From assembly GCF_001644665.1 (NCBI RefSeq), contig NZ_CP011393.1, positions 1,572,001 to 1,636,000 on the forward strand: a stretch of 64,000 nucleotides of DNA, written 5' to 3'. Below, piece after piece: positions 25,581-35,016 of this stretch. The notes below the pieces were generated by a model, which ran no database searches, was not told where the DNA came from, and was given only the letters and a program-made list of their open reading frames with translations. Position 1 is the first letter of the stretch. Every line of letters begins with the position of its first letter. The DNA is from Fervidobacterium pennivorans. GTDB lineage: Bacteria > Thermotogota > Thermotogae > Thermotogales > Fervidobacteriaceae. The position numbers were made by a program, and so were the translations under genes.

Positions 25581-26968
25581 ACTGGATAGCCTCCTTCGTA
25601 TTCATTTACAAGCGACCAGTCGACGCGTATTTTTTCATCATACCGTTTTTTTAGATACTGCCTACCAACTTCTCCCAAAATTGCGTAGATGAGCAAATCC
25701 TCGTCTGTTTCAGCTAAAAGACCTATCTCTTTTTTTCTTTTTTCTAACTCTGGCTCAATGTAATCAGCCGGTCTTCCTTCTATAGGTTTTTCATCCCCCA
25801 GTATTTTCTTTACAAGTTCGGGGTCAATGGGTGCAGGTGGTCTTCCGTACAACCCACGCACATAATCTTTGACTTCTCTTGTTACTTTCAAGTAGCGTTC
25901 ACCTGTTAAAACGTTTAAAACAGCTTGAACGCCAACTATTTGACTAGTTGGAGTGACCAATGGGGGATATCCTAAATCCTTTCTTACACGTGGAATTTCC
26001 TCAAGAACAGCGTCAAGTTTATTGAGCATCTTTTGTTCTGCAAGTTGCTTGACAAGGTTTGAATACATACCGCCTGGGACCTGTGAGGTTATTATCCTGT
26101 GGTCTATAGTATACATCTTTACGTCGTATTCTTCGTATTTCTTCCTTACTTCAGTTAGATACTTTACAATCTTATCGACTCTTTTCCAATCTATCTCCGG
26201 AAGCGGTTTATATTCTGACCAAGCATAGTAGATGGGTTCAAAAGCGGGTTGGCTTGTCGTCATTCCGAATGGTGAAAATGCTGTGTCAAGAATGTCCGCA
26301 CCTGCTTCGATTGCTGCAAGATAAGCAAGTTCTCCAAGCCCTGCTGTCGCATGCGAATGGACTTCGATTGGCAAATCAAACTTTTGTTTTAACTTTCTAA
26401 CTAATTCGCCAGCAACTTTTGGTGTTAATAATCCTGCCATGTCTTTGATGCATATCGAATGAACTCCACGTTCGACAAGTTGTTTAGCGTAGTCTAAGTA
26501 ATATTCAATGGTATGGACAGGGCTAACAGTGTAAGATATGGCTCCTTGAACATGTGCGCCACATTTTAGAGCAACCTCTATGCTTTTTTCTAAATTCCTG
26601 ATGTCGTTAAGTGCATCGAATATCCTAATTATCTGTATACCATTTTCAATCGCTTTTTTGACAAATAGTTCTACAACATCGTCGGCGTAGTGTCTGTATC
26701 CGACAAGATTTTGACCACGCAGAAGCATCTGTGCTTTTGCATTTTTCAGTTTTGAGCTTATGAGTCTTAAACGTTCCCATGGGTCCTCATTTAGATACCT
26801 GACGCAAACGTCAAACGTTGCACCACCCCATACTTCCAATGCTTGAAAACCCAAACTGTCCACTTCATCTATTATTCCTAATATGTCTTTTGTTCGAATT
26901 CGGGTAGCTATTAAAGATTGATGACCATCACGAAAAGTCGTATCTGTAAACATGTTCAAGATTGCCAA
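25577..26968 (-). CDS. Carboxyltransferase subunit (pyruvate carboxylase B / oxaloacetate decarboxylase alpha type)
   Basis: This TIM-barrel enzyme of about 463 residues moves a carboxyl group between biotin and a 2-oxo acid. Visible are the metal-site start TDTTFRDGHQSLIATR, the lysine in CIKDMAGLLTP that becomes carbamylated, and EVHSHATAGLG with the metal histidines. The PYC/OADA conserved domain follows (VPGGMYSNL). There is no C-terminal biotinyl domain (no MKM motif), so the carrier protein is separate. I choose TTG 26968, about five bases after GAGGTGA; ATG 26953 is an alternative. It heads the operon with AcpS-FolK, the mutase and pdxST. Confidence 0.88.
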   Translation of the reverse strand: MAILNMFTDTTFRDGHQSLIATRIRTKDILGIIDEVDSLGFQALEVWGGATFDVCVRYLNEDPWERLRLISSKLKNAKAQMLLRGQNLVGYRHYADDVVELFVKKAIENGIQIIRIFDALNDIRNLEKSIEVALKCGAHVQGAISYTVSPVHTIEYYLDYAKQLVERGVHSICIKDMAGLLTPKVAGELVRKLKQKFDLPIEVHSHATAGLGELAYLAAIEAGADILDTAFSPFGMTTSQPAFEPIYYAWSEYKPLPEIDWKRVDKIVKYLTEVRKKYEEYDVKMYTIDHRIITSQVPGGMYSNLVKQLAEQKMLNKLDAVLEEIPRVRKDLGYPPLVTPTSQIVGVQAVLNVLTGERYLKVTREVKDYVRGLYGRPPAPIDPELVKKILGDEKPIEGRPADYIEPELEKRKKEIGLLAETDEDLLIYAILGEVGRQYLKKRYDEKIRVDWSLVNEYEGGYPV

Positions 26969-27008
26969 CGAAATCACCTCTTTTTTTTGAAAAGCTCTGT
27001 CAAAAATA

Positions 27009-27014
27009 ATTATA
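27009..27014 (-). promoter_or_regulatory. Extended -10 promoter of the carboxyltransferase operon
   Basis: TGTTATAAT on the minus strand lies about 40 bases upstream of the TTG start. No good -35 is visible, which fits reliance on the TGn extension. Confidence 0.5.
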
Positions 27015-27093
27015 ACACCTTATTCGGAAGTATAAAGTCATATGTTGCTAAGCAAACAAAAGAAAAGAAAAGCTCCGACTATGTTTGTTTAAA

Positions 27094-27122
27094 TAGACCT
27101 AATTGTAAAAATCTGGTATAAT
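27094..27122 (+). promoter_or_regulatory. Promoter of the 27163 gene and downstream genes
   Basis: TAGACC and TATAAT are separated by 17 bases, and the -10 is preceded by TGG. It diverges from the minus-strand promoter at 27009. Confidence 0.6.
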
Positions 27123-27162
27123 TTAAAACGAAATGAGCGTGAGTTAGAAGGAGGTCGTTAAA

Positions 27163-27708
27163 ATGAGCCAGGAGAATTTTAGTACGAATGTTCAAGGGGA
27201 GCGTCACTCAAGATATTCTGGAAGTGTTCGATTTTTCAGTAAAGAGCGATCGAAACTACCGAAATGGGAGTTTTACTTAATAATCCTTGTGGGATTCATA
27301 ACTTTTGTCTTTGGATTTATATCCACAGCCGTTTATTTTGCTGTTATGTACGTTTCACCAATTGTATCGAACCTCACAGGGTTCACGTTCTTAGGTTCGA
27401 GGTTTTTACTTTTCACACTAGCGATGATAACGTTAAGTGGGTTTTTTTTGGCAGTTTATCCTTATTCAAGAGCCGTTGATGGAAATTCTTCTTTATTTAT
27501 AATCCTCTCGTTTATAGCTTCCGGTATTGCGTTAGGCGTTCAGGTCTACAAACTGGCATTTAATGGACCGACGTGGATAGGATTGGATTTGCTTGGCGAA
27601 CATGGAAATACTGCTGAAATGATGTACCTGGGCGCTGTGTATTTTGTGTATAATTTGATACTCTTTGTTTTGATATACACGATTATGAAAAGGGAGTTTG
27701 AGGAGTAA
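27163..27708 (+). CDS. Membrane protein of unknown function
   Basis: I do not recognise this 181-residue protein. After a polar N-terminal stretch of about 33 residues there are four predicted transmembrane helices. They centre near FYLIILVGFITFVFGF, FLLFTLAMITLSGFFLAV, SLFIILSFIASGIALGV and YFVYNLILFVLIYTI. Both ends should face the cytoplasm. It has a strong ribosome site (AAGGAGG) and lies six bases before tmcAL, so the two are probably co-transcribed. Confidence 0.8.
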   Translation: MSQENFSTNVQGERHSRYSGSVRFFSKERSKLPKWEFYLIILVGFITFVFGFISTAVYFAVMYVSPIVSNLTGFTFLGSRFLLFTLAMITLSGFFLAVYPYSRAVDGNSSLFIILSFIASGIALGVQVYKLAFNGPTWIGLDLLGEHGNTAEMMYLGAVYFVYNLILFVLIYTIMKREFEE

Positions 27709-27713
27709 GGAAT

Positions 27714-28985
27714 ATGAAAGTGCTTGGAATTGTTGTAGAGTATAACCCGTTTCACTACGGTCATCTGCATCATTTGAAAGAATCGATAAAGCTTGTCAAC
27801 CCAGATTATGTGATTGCCGTTATGAGTGGCAACTTCTGCCAACGTGGGGAACCCGCGATTGTGAATAAATACGCGCGTGCTAAGATAGCTTTACTAAACG
27901 GTGTAGACCTTGTTTTAGAACTACCAACTGTTTATGCGATTCAAGATGCCGGAGGATTCGCGCTAGGTTCCGTTGGCATACTCCACAAGACTGGGGTTGT
28001 TACAGATATCGTTTTTGGAAGCGAAAGCGGAGATATAGAGTTTTTAAAGAAAGTCGCTCATATACTCGTTAACCAAACACCCGAATTTCAAACGGAGTTC
28101 AAAAAGCAACTGAAGATGGGCTTTTCTTATCCAAACGCACGAAAATATGCCCTTATGGGGATTTTGAGCGAGGAAGTGGCAAAACTTTCCAAGTCCAACG
28201 ATATCCTAGGAGTTGAATACGTAAAAGCTTTGATGAAATTCAATAGTTCAATAGAACCACACATTATAAAGAGAATAGGTGCAGACGACAATGACCCAGA
28301 GTTCAAAGGAAAGTTGTCATCAGCAACGGCTATTAGAAAAGTCATTAGAGCAGGGCAGTTTGAGACGGCAAAAGATGCAATTCCTCCTACGACCTATGAA
28401 ATACTAAAAGAAGAGTTTAGCAAAGGTAGAGGACCTATCTTTTGGGAATATCTGGAATTTGTGATTGCTATGTTTAGAAAGATGAAAAGGGAAGATTTTG
28501 AGAAGATATACAGTTTCAACGAGGGGCTTGACCTTAGATTTTGGGAAGCTGCAAGGCAAACAGGTGATTTGCAACAGTTTGTAGAATTAGTAAAAGCCAA
28601 AAGGTTCACATATTCAAGAATTAGACGCGCCATCTTGCATGTGTTATTTGATTTAGAAAAAGAAAAGATGGAAAAATCTAACGTATCGGGTCCACAGTAT
28701 TTGAGAATCTTGGGATTTAACAACAAAGGAAGAGAATTGCTCAAGGAGATAAAGAAAAAATCAGAAATACCTTTAATTGCCACGGCATCACTTTACAAAC
28801 AGATTTTGGAAGAGGTTGAAAAACAAAGAGATGAAGGAAAACGAGAGTGGAAAGTGGACCGTGAGTTATACTTGTGGCAATTTGAAAAGGATATCCTTGC
28901 TAGCGATATATACGCATTCCTTTACCCTGATAAGTCAGTTCGCTCAGCGGGTATGGATTTCGAGCAACAACCAATAATGATGTGA
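27714..28985 (+). CDS. tmcAL: tRNA(Met) cytidine acetate ligase TmcAL
   Basis: This 423-residue protein belongs to the YlbM/TmcAL family, which uses acetate and ATP to make N4-acetylcytidine at the wobble position of elongator tRNA-Met. The nucleotidyltransferase fold begins GIVVEYNPFHYGHLHHL and continues with AVMSGNFCQRGEPAIVNKYARAK, with both HxGH-like and RGEPA motifs intact. Its length is typical. A bacterial homologue was shown in Bacillus subtilis; here function is by family. It is followed after 45 bases by mfd. Confidence 0.9.
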   Translation: MKVLGIVVEYNPFHYGHLHHLKESIKLVNPDYVIAVMSGNFCQRGEPAIVNKYARAKIALLNGVDLVLELPTVYAIQDAGGFALGSVGILHKTGVVTDIVFGSESGDIEFLKKVAHILVNQTPEFQTEFKKQLKMGFSYPNARKYALMGILSEEVAKLSKSNDILGVEYVKALMKFNSSIEPHIIKRIGADDNDPEFKGKLSSATAIRKVIRAGQFETAKDAIPPTTYEILKEEFSKGRGPIFWEYLEFVIAMFRKMKREDFEKIYSFNEGLDLRFWEAARQTGDLQQFVELVKAKRFTYSRIRRAILHVLFDLEKEKMEKSNVSGPQYLRILGFNNKGRELLKEIKKKSEIPLIATASLYKQILEEVEKQRDEGKREWKVDRELYLWQFEKDILASDIYAFLYPDKSVRSAGMDFEQQPIMM

Positions 28986-29063
28986 ACTGTAAATAACTAA
29001 TGAAAGAGACTGACTTGATGGAACGTGTAAGTGTTTAAATGGAGGTGTTTATTTAATAAAGCG

Positions 29064-31838
29064 ATGAATGAAATCATCATAGTTCCTACGGAAAAAGATT
29101 GTGAGATAGATGGTTATTATTATATACCAGACTATGATGTGCTTCCTTACGAGAATCTAAGCCCCTCTTGGTATGTGAGAGCTCGCCGAGTATTTGCACT
29201 CTATCTTGCGACACAAGGAAAATTAAAGGGAGTCTGTACACTGCGTTCAATTCTCCACTACGTAATGCCCCCGGAGACGTTGAAAGAGAATACGTATCTT
29301 CTCAAATTAGGAGACAGGTTTTCGGAACCTGAAAAACTGTTCGCAAAACTTGGTTATGAAAGAGTTTTTAACGTTCGCGAGGGCGGGACGTTTTCTATAA
29401 GAGGAGAGATTATTGATTATTTAGGACCCGATGGTGTACCGGTTAGAATTGAGTTATTTGGTAACGTCGTCGAGGATATACGAAAGTTTAATCTAAAGAC
29501 CCAGCGTAGTGAGGAAAGTTTACAAAATGCACTTTTGCTTCCTGCACGTGAGTTCATACTTAAAGAAGAACATTTTAAATCAAATGACGAAGAGTTTTTA
29601 GAGCCTATAGAGAACCAGTTCACTGGTAAGTTTGTGAACGGAACGATACTTGATTACGGAGTAGAACTTTATATAAAAGACAAAAAGAGTGTGCTCGAAC
29701 ATTTCACACGCTTCGAACGAGAACTGCGCAAGTCCATGGAAGAGATGGGCCAAGATAATAGACTGAGGGATTACAAGCGCTTCGGGGTATTAGACTATGA
29801 AACGATTCTATCGAACGCCAAGGAGTTACCCTCGGAAAAAGCGTTCTTTGTTGTAAAGAAAGTTCAGGAAGAAGAATACATACCTTCGGAACCTATAATT
29901 TCAGAAGAAGAACTGCAAATAGGGGACATTGTTGTCCACAAAAAATACGGAATTGCTCGGTTCAGCGAAATCAAGAAAGTAGAGGTGAACGGTGCTCAGA
30001 GAGAGTTCTTAGTGTTGAATTTTGCGGATTCAGTTTTGTACGTGCCTATCGAAAGGATAGATTTGGTAGAAAAATATGTCGGTGATGAGGTAAATGTAAA
30101 GCTTGATTCACTTAAAAAAGGAACTTGGGCACGCAAAGTGGAGAAAGCAAGGAAAAATATAGAGCAACTTGTTCGCGAACTTGTGCTGATACACCATGCA
30201 CGAAGCAACATCAAAGGGCTTTCGTTACCGGGAGATGCGGAGTTGGAGGGAGAATTTGCAAAGACGTTCCCATTTGTGGAAACACCAGACCAGTTGAATG
30301 CCATAAATGAGGTGCTTGAAGACCTTGCCAGCGAAAAACCGATGGATAGGTTACTTGTTGGGGATGCTGGCTATGGTAAAACAGAAGTAGCTATTCGCGC
30401 AATATTTAGAACAATTGTCTCCGGTAAACAAGCTGTTCTTCTCGCACCGACAACCATTTTAGCAAAGCAACATTACGATAATCTTGTAGCGAGGTTCAAA
30501 CCATTTGGTATAAATGTAGCCCTCTTGAACAGGTTTTCGACAAAAAAAGAACGTGAGGAGATTTTGGAAGGTGTAAAATCAGGAAAAATTGATTTACTTG
30601 TGGGAACACACAGTGTACTCCGTGATGTGAAATTTGCAGACCTCGGTTTGGTTGTTATCGATGAAGAGCAAAAGTTTGGAGTTGAACAAAAAGAGAAATT
30701 CAAAAAGTTGCGTGTGAACGTCAATGTGCTCTCTATGAGTGCAACGCCCATTCCGAGGACCTTGCATATGGCTTTGTCTAACTTGAAAGATTTGTCTGAA
30801 ATAAAAACTCCGCCACTTGGGAGAAAAGAAATACAGGTCCATATTGGCCCATTCGATGAAAGAATAGTAAGACTTGCGATACTGAGGGAGATAGGACGAG
30901 GAGGCCAGGTTATCTACGTTCATAACCGTGTTAATTCGATATACGAAGTTTATGAAAGGTTGAAGAAGTTAGTTCCCGAAGCAAATATCGTTATCGCACA
31001 CGGGCAACAACCAAAGAGCGAGATGAAAAAAGCGATAGATGCGTTTTATCACAAGCATGCGGATGTGCTACTTTGCACAACGATAGTTGAAAACGGAGTA
31101 GATGTTCCCGACGCGAATACACTTATCGTAGACGATGCGCACAGATATGGACTTGCGCAGTTGTATCAACTACGTGGTAGGGTGGGCAGAAGTGATAAGA
31201 TAGCCTTTGCGTACTTTTTCCATGCAAGGAACGTCAACGATAAGGTTTTAGAAAGACTTTATGCAATAAAATCATACCAAGGTCCCGGAAGCGGTATGAA
31301 GATAGCGATGAAGGATATGGAGATAAGAGGCGTAGGTGCCATCTTCGGTGTTGAACAGCACGGATTTGTGAATGACCTTGGACTTAAATACTATCTTGAC
31401 CTGTTGAACGAAACGGTCATGGAATACACTGGGAAAGTCCAAAGTAAAATCGATACAGAACTCGAAGGTATTCCTGGGAGTATCGTGATACCGGAATTTT
31501 ACATATACGACCCATTCGAACGTATGAGGTTTTACAGAAGAATCGCCTCGGCGACGAGTGAACAAGAGATACAAGAAATCTACGACGAGCTTGTTGATAG
31601 GTTTGGTAAAACGCCTGAAAGTGTCGAGAACCTTTTAAAATATGCACTCTTACGAATAATCTTATGGAGAAAGAACGTTGCAAAAGCTACAATCTCGGAC
31701 GTAGGGCTTGTTGTTAAATTCAAAAACGGCTCCTTTGAGGAGATATCCGCAAATTACATATACAACGAGAAAGATGATGTTTACTTGTTCTTTGTTAATA
31801 TAGATGAATTGATAGAACAGTCAAAGGTGGTTGTATAG
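29064..31838 (+). CDS. mfd: Transcription-repair coupling factor Mfd
   Basis: This protein of about 924 residues removes stalled RNA polymerase at lesions and recruits UvrA. The order is a UvrB-like N-terminal part (GTFSIRGEIIDYLGPDG), the RNA-polymerase-interaction domain (IGDIVVHKKYGIARFSEI), then the RecG-like motor. The motor has Walker A GDAGYGKTEVA, DEEQKFGV, SATPIPRTLHMAL and RGRVGRSD. It ends with a TRCF C-terminal domain. The N-terminal part is shorter than in E. coli Mfd (1148 residues). The start is unclear: ATG 29064 lacks a well-spaced ribosome site (GGAGGTG is 16 bases away), and GTG 29031 lies before that site. Confidence 0.92.
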   Translation: MNEIIIVPTEKDCEIDGYYYIPDYDVLPYENLSPSWYVRARRVFALYLATQGKLKGVCTLRSILHYVMPPETLKENTYLLKLGDRFSEPEKLFAKLGYERVFNVREGGTFSIRGEIIDYLGPDGVPVRIELFGNVVEDIRKFNLKTQRSEESLQNALLLPAREFILKEEHFKSNDEEFLEPIENQFTGKFVNGTILDYGVELYIKDKKSVLEHFTRFERELRKSMEEMGQDNRLRDYKRFGVLDYETILSNAKELPSEKAFFVVKKVQEEEYIPSEPIISEEELQIGDIVVHKKYGIARFSEIKKVEVNGAQREFLVLNFADSVLYVPIERIDLVEKYVGDEVNVKLDSLKKGTWARKVEKARKNIEQLVRELVLIHHARSNIKGLSLPGDAELEGEFAKTFPFVETPDQLNAINEVLEDLASEKPMDRLLVGDAGYGKTEVAIRAIFRTIVSGKQAVLLAPTTILAKQHYDNLVARFKPFGINVALLNRFSTKKEREEILEGVKSGKIDLLVGTHSVLRDVKFADLGLVVIDEEQKFGVEQKEKFKKLRVNVNVLSMSATPIPRTLHMALSNLKDLSEIKTPPLGRKEIQVHIGPFDERIVRLAILREIGRGGQVIYVHNRVNSIYEVYERLKKLVPEANIVIAHGQQPKSEMKKAIDAFYHKHADVLLCTTIVENGVDVPDANTLIVDDAHRYGLAQLYQLRGRVGRSDKIAFAYFFHARNVNDKVLERLYAIKSYQGPGSGMKIAMKDMEIRGVGAIFGVEQHGFVNDLGLKYYLDLLNETVMEYTGKVQSKIDTELEGIPGSIVIPEFYIYDPFERMRFYRRIASATSEQEIQEIYDELVDRFGKTPESVENLLKYALLRIILWRKNVAKATISDVGLVVKFKNGSFEEISANYIYNEKDDVYLFFVNIDELIEQSKVVV

Positions 31839-31841
31839 GGT

Positions 31842-32546
31842 GTGAAGATTTTTGGGTTTGTCGTGGAGTCTTATGGGAAATACGTAAAGGTCAAAACATC
31901 CGATGGCGAGTACATAATCAAAAGTGGAAAGAAAGCACCTAAAGAAGGTGCAAAAATTGAATTGAAAGATTTCGGCATAGGTGATTACGTAGCAAAGGTT
32001 TTGGCGAAAAAACCATACAACTTTCGGGAATTGCCTAGCGTCAGGTTTGTTCAGCTTGCTGAAGAGTTGGTCGAAGGGTTAGACGTTTTGTCTAAAGAGC
32101 GTCTCATTGTTGCCATCGCGCTATTTTTAGAGGAGATTTCTAAACGAAGAGAAATAGATAAATCAATCCTTCAAAGGCTTAGAAAAGCTTTAAGACAATC
32201 CCAAGCTGTGGATTCGGCACAACAAAGCATGGAAAAGAAGGAAAGCAATGATGACCGTCAAGAATTAGAGGATTTTTTGAATTATCTGAACATTTTGTCT
32301 GGTAGATATGGTCTAATTATTAATGAAGGGATAGTATTTCTTGACAGAGAGGGTGGAACTTTTGAGGTTTTTTTGAAAGATAACCGTATCTACGGGGTGA
32401 CTCAACAAAACGCAATGAGGTCGAGTGTGACGCTTTACTTTGAAAAGATTCCTGAAAACGTAACGGAGTTAGAAAAGCGTCTGAGGAATAATTTCGACGT
32501 CGTGTCTATAAAACTCGAGGCGATGCGTGATGGAACGTACGTATGA
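31842..32546 (+). CDS. Conserved-looking protein of unknown function, possibly FliK/YlqG-like
   Basis: This 234-residue protein has no signal or membrane segment. The N-terminal 60 residues look like a small beta-barrel (FGFVVESYGKYVKVKTSDGEY). The middle is helical and charged. The end (GTFEVFLKDNRIYGVTQQ...LEKRLRNNFDVVSIKLE) alternates strands and one helix, in the style of FliK C-terminal domains. Its start lies four bases after mfd, and its end overlaps an FlhB-like gene. In Firmicutes an FliK-like gene and an FlhB-like gene form a similar pair (ylqG-ylqH). I offer the FliK-like reading as inference only. Confidence 0.7.
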   Translation: MKIFGFVVESYGKYVKVKTSDGEYIIKSGKKAPKEGAKIELKDFGIGDYVAKVLAKKPYNFRELPSVRFVQLAEELVEGLDVLSKERLIVAIALFLEEISKRREIDKSILQRLRKALRQSQAVDSAQQSMEKKESNDDRQELEDFLNYLNILSGRYGLIINEGIVFLDREGGTFEVFLKDNRIYGVTQQNAMRSSVTLYFEKIPENVTELEKRLRNNFDVVSIKLEAMRDGTYV

Positions 32547-32823
32547 TTATGAAAAATACGATGAAGATTGCACACAGAAGTTGGCTGTTGCTTTGAGATA
32601 CAAACCAAAAGAAGACTATGTGCCCTTTGTTGTTGCAAAGGGCAAATGTCATTTGGCAGAAATGATAATAAAGAAGGCGATGGAAAGTAACGTGCCGATA
32701 GTGAAATCAGAAGAATTGGTCAAAGAGCTTTTCAAGCTAGATTTATTGGAGCCTATACCAGTGAAACTCTACGTTGCTGTGGCAGAGGTACTTGCATTTA
32801 TCCAGCTTGGTTTGAACAAGTGA
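32530..32823 (+). CDS. FlhB C-terminal-domain-like protein (YlqH/EscU type)
   Basis: This 97-residue protein matches only the cytoplasmic domain of FlhB/YscU. It has KLAVALRYKP, the strand PFVVAKGKCHLAEMIIKKA, VPIVKSEELVKELFKLDL, and PVKLYVAVAEVLAFI. The autocleavage NPTH site of true FlhB is missing; the aligned place reads TQKL. Stand-alone forms exist in many bacteria (YlqH, FlhX), with an unclear role near flagellar export. The ATG at 32530 has GAGG nine bases upstream and overlaps the end of the preceding gene by 17 bases. I first considered RNA polymerase omega but found no support. Confidence 0.85.
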   Translation: MERTYDYEKYDEDCTQKLAVALRYKPKEDYVPFVVAKGKCHLAEMIIKKAMESNVPIVKSEELVKELFKLDLLEPIPVKLYVAVAEVLAFIQLGLNK

Positions 32824-32848
32824 AGCGTTTTTGAGGAGGTGCGCAACC

Positions 32849-33829
32849 ATGAGGATTACAGGTGGAAGTCCTGTCAATCTTTTGATGTTTGGAGTAGCGG
32901 TGTTTCTAATATTGACAACAGTGATATCAGTCTCTGTGTTTTCTGAACTTTCCTTTCAAATAATCATAGGCATAGGAAATGTGCCTAATATTTCTCTTGA
33001 TAGTTTACCTGATTATTCGGTCTTACTCTACACAGATGAACCATTTGCTGCTGTATACATCGATGGAAAATATGCGGGTAATACCGATGTTTTTGGAAGG
33101 ATTGTCGTAAAATTTGATGCAGAAGGTTATCATTCGGTTTGGATTGTTAGCTCGAACAAGTATGTTTCGTTTGACAAGATAGTGTTCTATGTTGAGAAAC
33201 AACCTAAGATAGTCTATATACCTTCAACACGCTTGGGTGAACTTACGATTTTTTCAAATGTCTACCCTGTTTCCGTGTATTCCCCTAAGGGTTTTCTCTA
33301 TGGTGTTGTAAAAAAAGATGGTGAAAAAGTCTTGGCACCAGTTGGACTCCAAGAACTGGTTTTTTCTTCGCCTGGATTTGAAGATATAAAGCAAAGTGTC
33401 AACGTCCAGTATGGAAAAGAGAGTCCTGTTTGGTTGAAATTCAGCCCTGTCCCATTTAATTTGGAGCTTATCGTGTCTGATAAATTCTCACCGAATGGGG
33501 ATTGGACTGACGATGAGTGCATTATCAAAATATACTCATCAAGGCCAGCAAGCGGAAGTATTCAAATTGTGGATAATTCTGGTATAATTGTATATGAAAA
33601 GCCTTTAAAAATTGATGCCGGCACAACACAACTAAAATGGGATGGAAAGGGTTATCCAGACGGTGTTTATACCGTCAAAGTTTCGTTATCAGATGGTTTG
33701 ACAACAATTCAAAAAGAGGCAAGAACGATTATAGATAATTCTGTCTACACCTATGCAAAGGAGATCACAATAACAATACTACTTCTTATGACAGCGCTCA
33801 TTACTTACCTCACGTTGATTGGAAAATAA
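32849..33829 (+). CDS. Membrane-anchored protein with PEGA-like and FlgD-type Ig-like domains
   Basis: This protein of about 326 residues has a hydrophobic segment at each end. After the N-terminal helix comes a PEGA-like beta domain (LLYTDEPFAAVYIDGKYAGNTD) and a second similar one (LGELTIFSNVYPVSVYSP). Then comes an Ig-like fold of the FlgD/gliding-motility type (FSPNGDWTDDE...LKWDGKGYPDGVYTVKVSL). A C-terminal helix (ITITILLLMTALITYL) may anchor it. The start ATG 32849 follows GAGGAGGTG; the longer frame runs through that site. It is probably exposed in the periplasm; the role is unknown. Confidence 0.8.
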   Translation: MRITGGSPVNLLMFGVAVFLILTTVISVSVFSELSFQIIIGIGNVPNISLDSLPDYSVLLYTDEPFAAVYIDGKYAGNTDVFGRIVVKFDAEGYHSVWIVSSNKYVSFDKIVFYVEKQPKIVYIPSTRLGELTIFSNVYPVSVYSPKGFLYGVVKKDGEKVLAPVGLQELVFSSPGFEDIKQSVNVQYGKESPVWLKFSPVPFNLELIVSDKFSPNGDWTDDECIIKIYSSRPASGSIQIVDNSGIIVYEKPLKIDAGTTQLKWDGKGYPDGVYTVKVSLSDGLTTIQKEARTIIDNSVYTYAKEITITILLLMTALITYLTLIGK

Positions 33830-33868
33830 TAGTTAAGAAGTAAAATTTGCAAGGAGAGGTGTATAAGT

Positions 33869-34978
33869 GTGATAACATACGAGCAAAAACAACGAATCGA
33901 AGAACTTAAGAAAAAGTTCGACGATATTATTGAGGTCTTCCACCCCGAGGATAAAAAAGCGAAACTTAAAGAACTAGAAGAAGAGAGTTTAAAACCTGAT
34001 TTTTGGAATGACCAAAAAAGGGCACAACAAGTCAATAGAGAGATACAAAGGACAAGGAAGATAATCGAAGATATGGAGCGTATCAAAGCGCTTTTCGAAG
34101 ACATAGAAGTGGGTATAGAACTTTCCGAAGAAGACCCATCGATGCAGGAACACTTAGAAGATATGATAGAAGAAGTAGCAAAAAAAATAAGGGAATTCGA
34201 GCTTGAGATGATTCTCAACGGGAAATTCGATGCTTCGAATGCATACCTTTCTATTCACCCAGGTGCCGGTGGAACTGAGTCTCAGGACTGGGCCTCTATG
34301 TTGTTGAGAATGTATATGCGCTGGGCTGAAAGGAAAGGCTATGATGTGGAGATAGTCGATTATCAAGAAGGTGAGGAAGCGGGAATAAAGAGTGCAACAC
34401 TATACATTAAGGGCGATTTCGCATACGGATATTTGAAGTACGAGCGTGGAGTACATAGGCTTGTGAGGATTTCACCGTTTGATGCTAACAAAAGAAGACA
34501 CACATCATTTGCTTCTGTTAACGTGCTTCCAGAAATAGAAGATGATATTGACATCGAGATTAAACCAGAAGATTTAAGGATTGACACATACAGAGCAAGT
34601 GGTGCTGGTGGTCAGTATGTAAACAAGACTGAATCTGCCGTAAGAATTACACACTTACCAACAGGTATCGTTGTAACATGTCAAACGGAAAGGTCACAGC
34701 TCCAAAATAGAGAAACTGCAATGAAGATGTTGAAAGCTAGGTTGTACCAACTTGAGCTTGAAAAAAGAAGAAAGCAGATAGAACAAATTCAGGGCGAATT
34801 GAAAGACATTAGCTGGGGTAACCAAATTAGATCCTACGTCTTCCATCCATACACTATGGTGAAAGACCACAGAACAGATGTAGAAACGGGAAACATTGAA
34901 GCTGTGATGGATGGAGATATTGACATGTTCATAGAAGCTGAGTTGGTTTATTATGCAAAATTGGGTTTGAACGAATAG
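33869..34978 (+). CDS. prfB: Peptide chain release factor 2
   Basis: This 369-residue factor recognises UGA and UAA. The SPF tripeptide that reads the stop codon is present (RISPFDANKRRHTS), as is the catalytic GGQ (GAGGQYVNKTESAVRI). The N-terminus is a continuous frame across the place where many bacteria have the autoregulatory UGA frameshift site; no such site exists here. The GTG start has AAGGAGAGG about eight bases upstream. The next gene, minD, starts 38 bases downstream. Confidence 0.95.
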   Translation: MITYEQKQRIEELKKKFDDIIEVFHPEDKKAKLKELEEESLKPDFWNDQKRAQQVNREIQRTRKIIEDMERIKALFEDIEVGIELSEEDPSMQEHLEDMIEEVAKKIREFELEMILNGKFDASNAYLSIHPGAGGTESQDWASMLLRMYMRWAERKGYDVEIVDYQEGEEAGIKSATLYIKGDFAYGYLKYERGVHRLVRISPFDANKRRHTSFASVNVLPEIEDDIDIEIKPEDLRIDTYRASGAGGQYVNKTESAVRITHLPTGIVVTCQTERSQLQNRETAMKMLKARLYQLELEKRRKQIEQIQGELKDISWGNQIRSYVFHPYTMVKDHRTDVETGNIEAVMDGDIDMFIEAELVYYAKLGLNE

Positions 34979-35016
34979 TGAAGTTTTCTCTTAATAAGAC
35001 CAAAGGGGTGGGGCAT

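Noticed and set aside
32530-32823. Possible RNA polymerase omega subunit (rpoZ)
   Set aside because: Size and a VALRYK-like segment suggested it, but the whole chain follows the FlhB cytoplasmic domain and lacks the omega motif around the conserved arginines.
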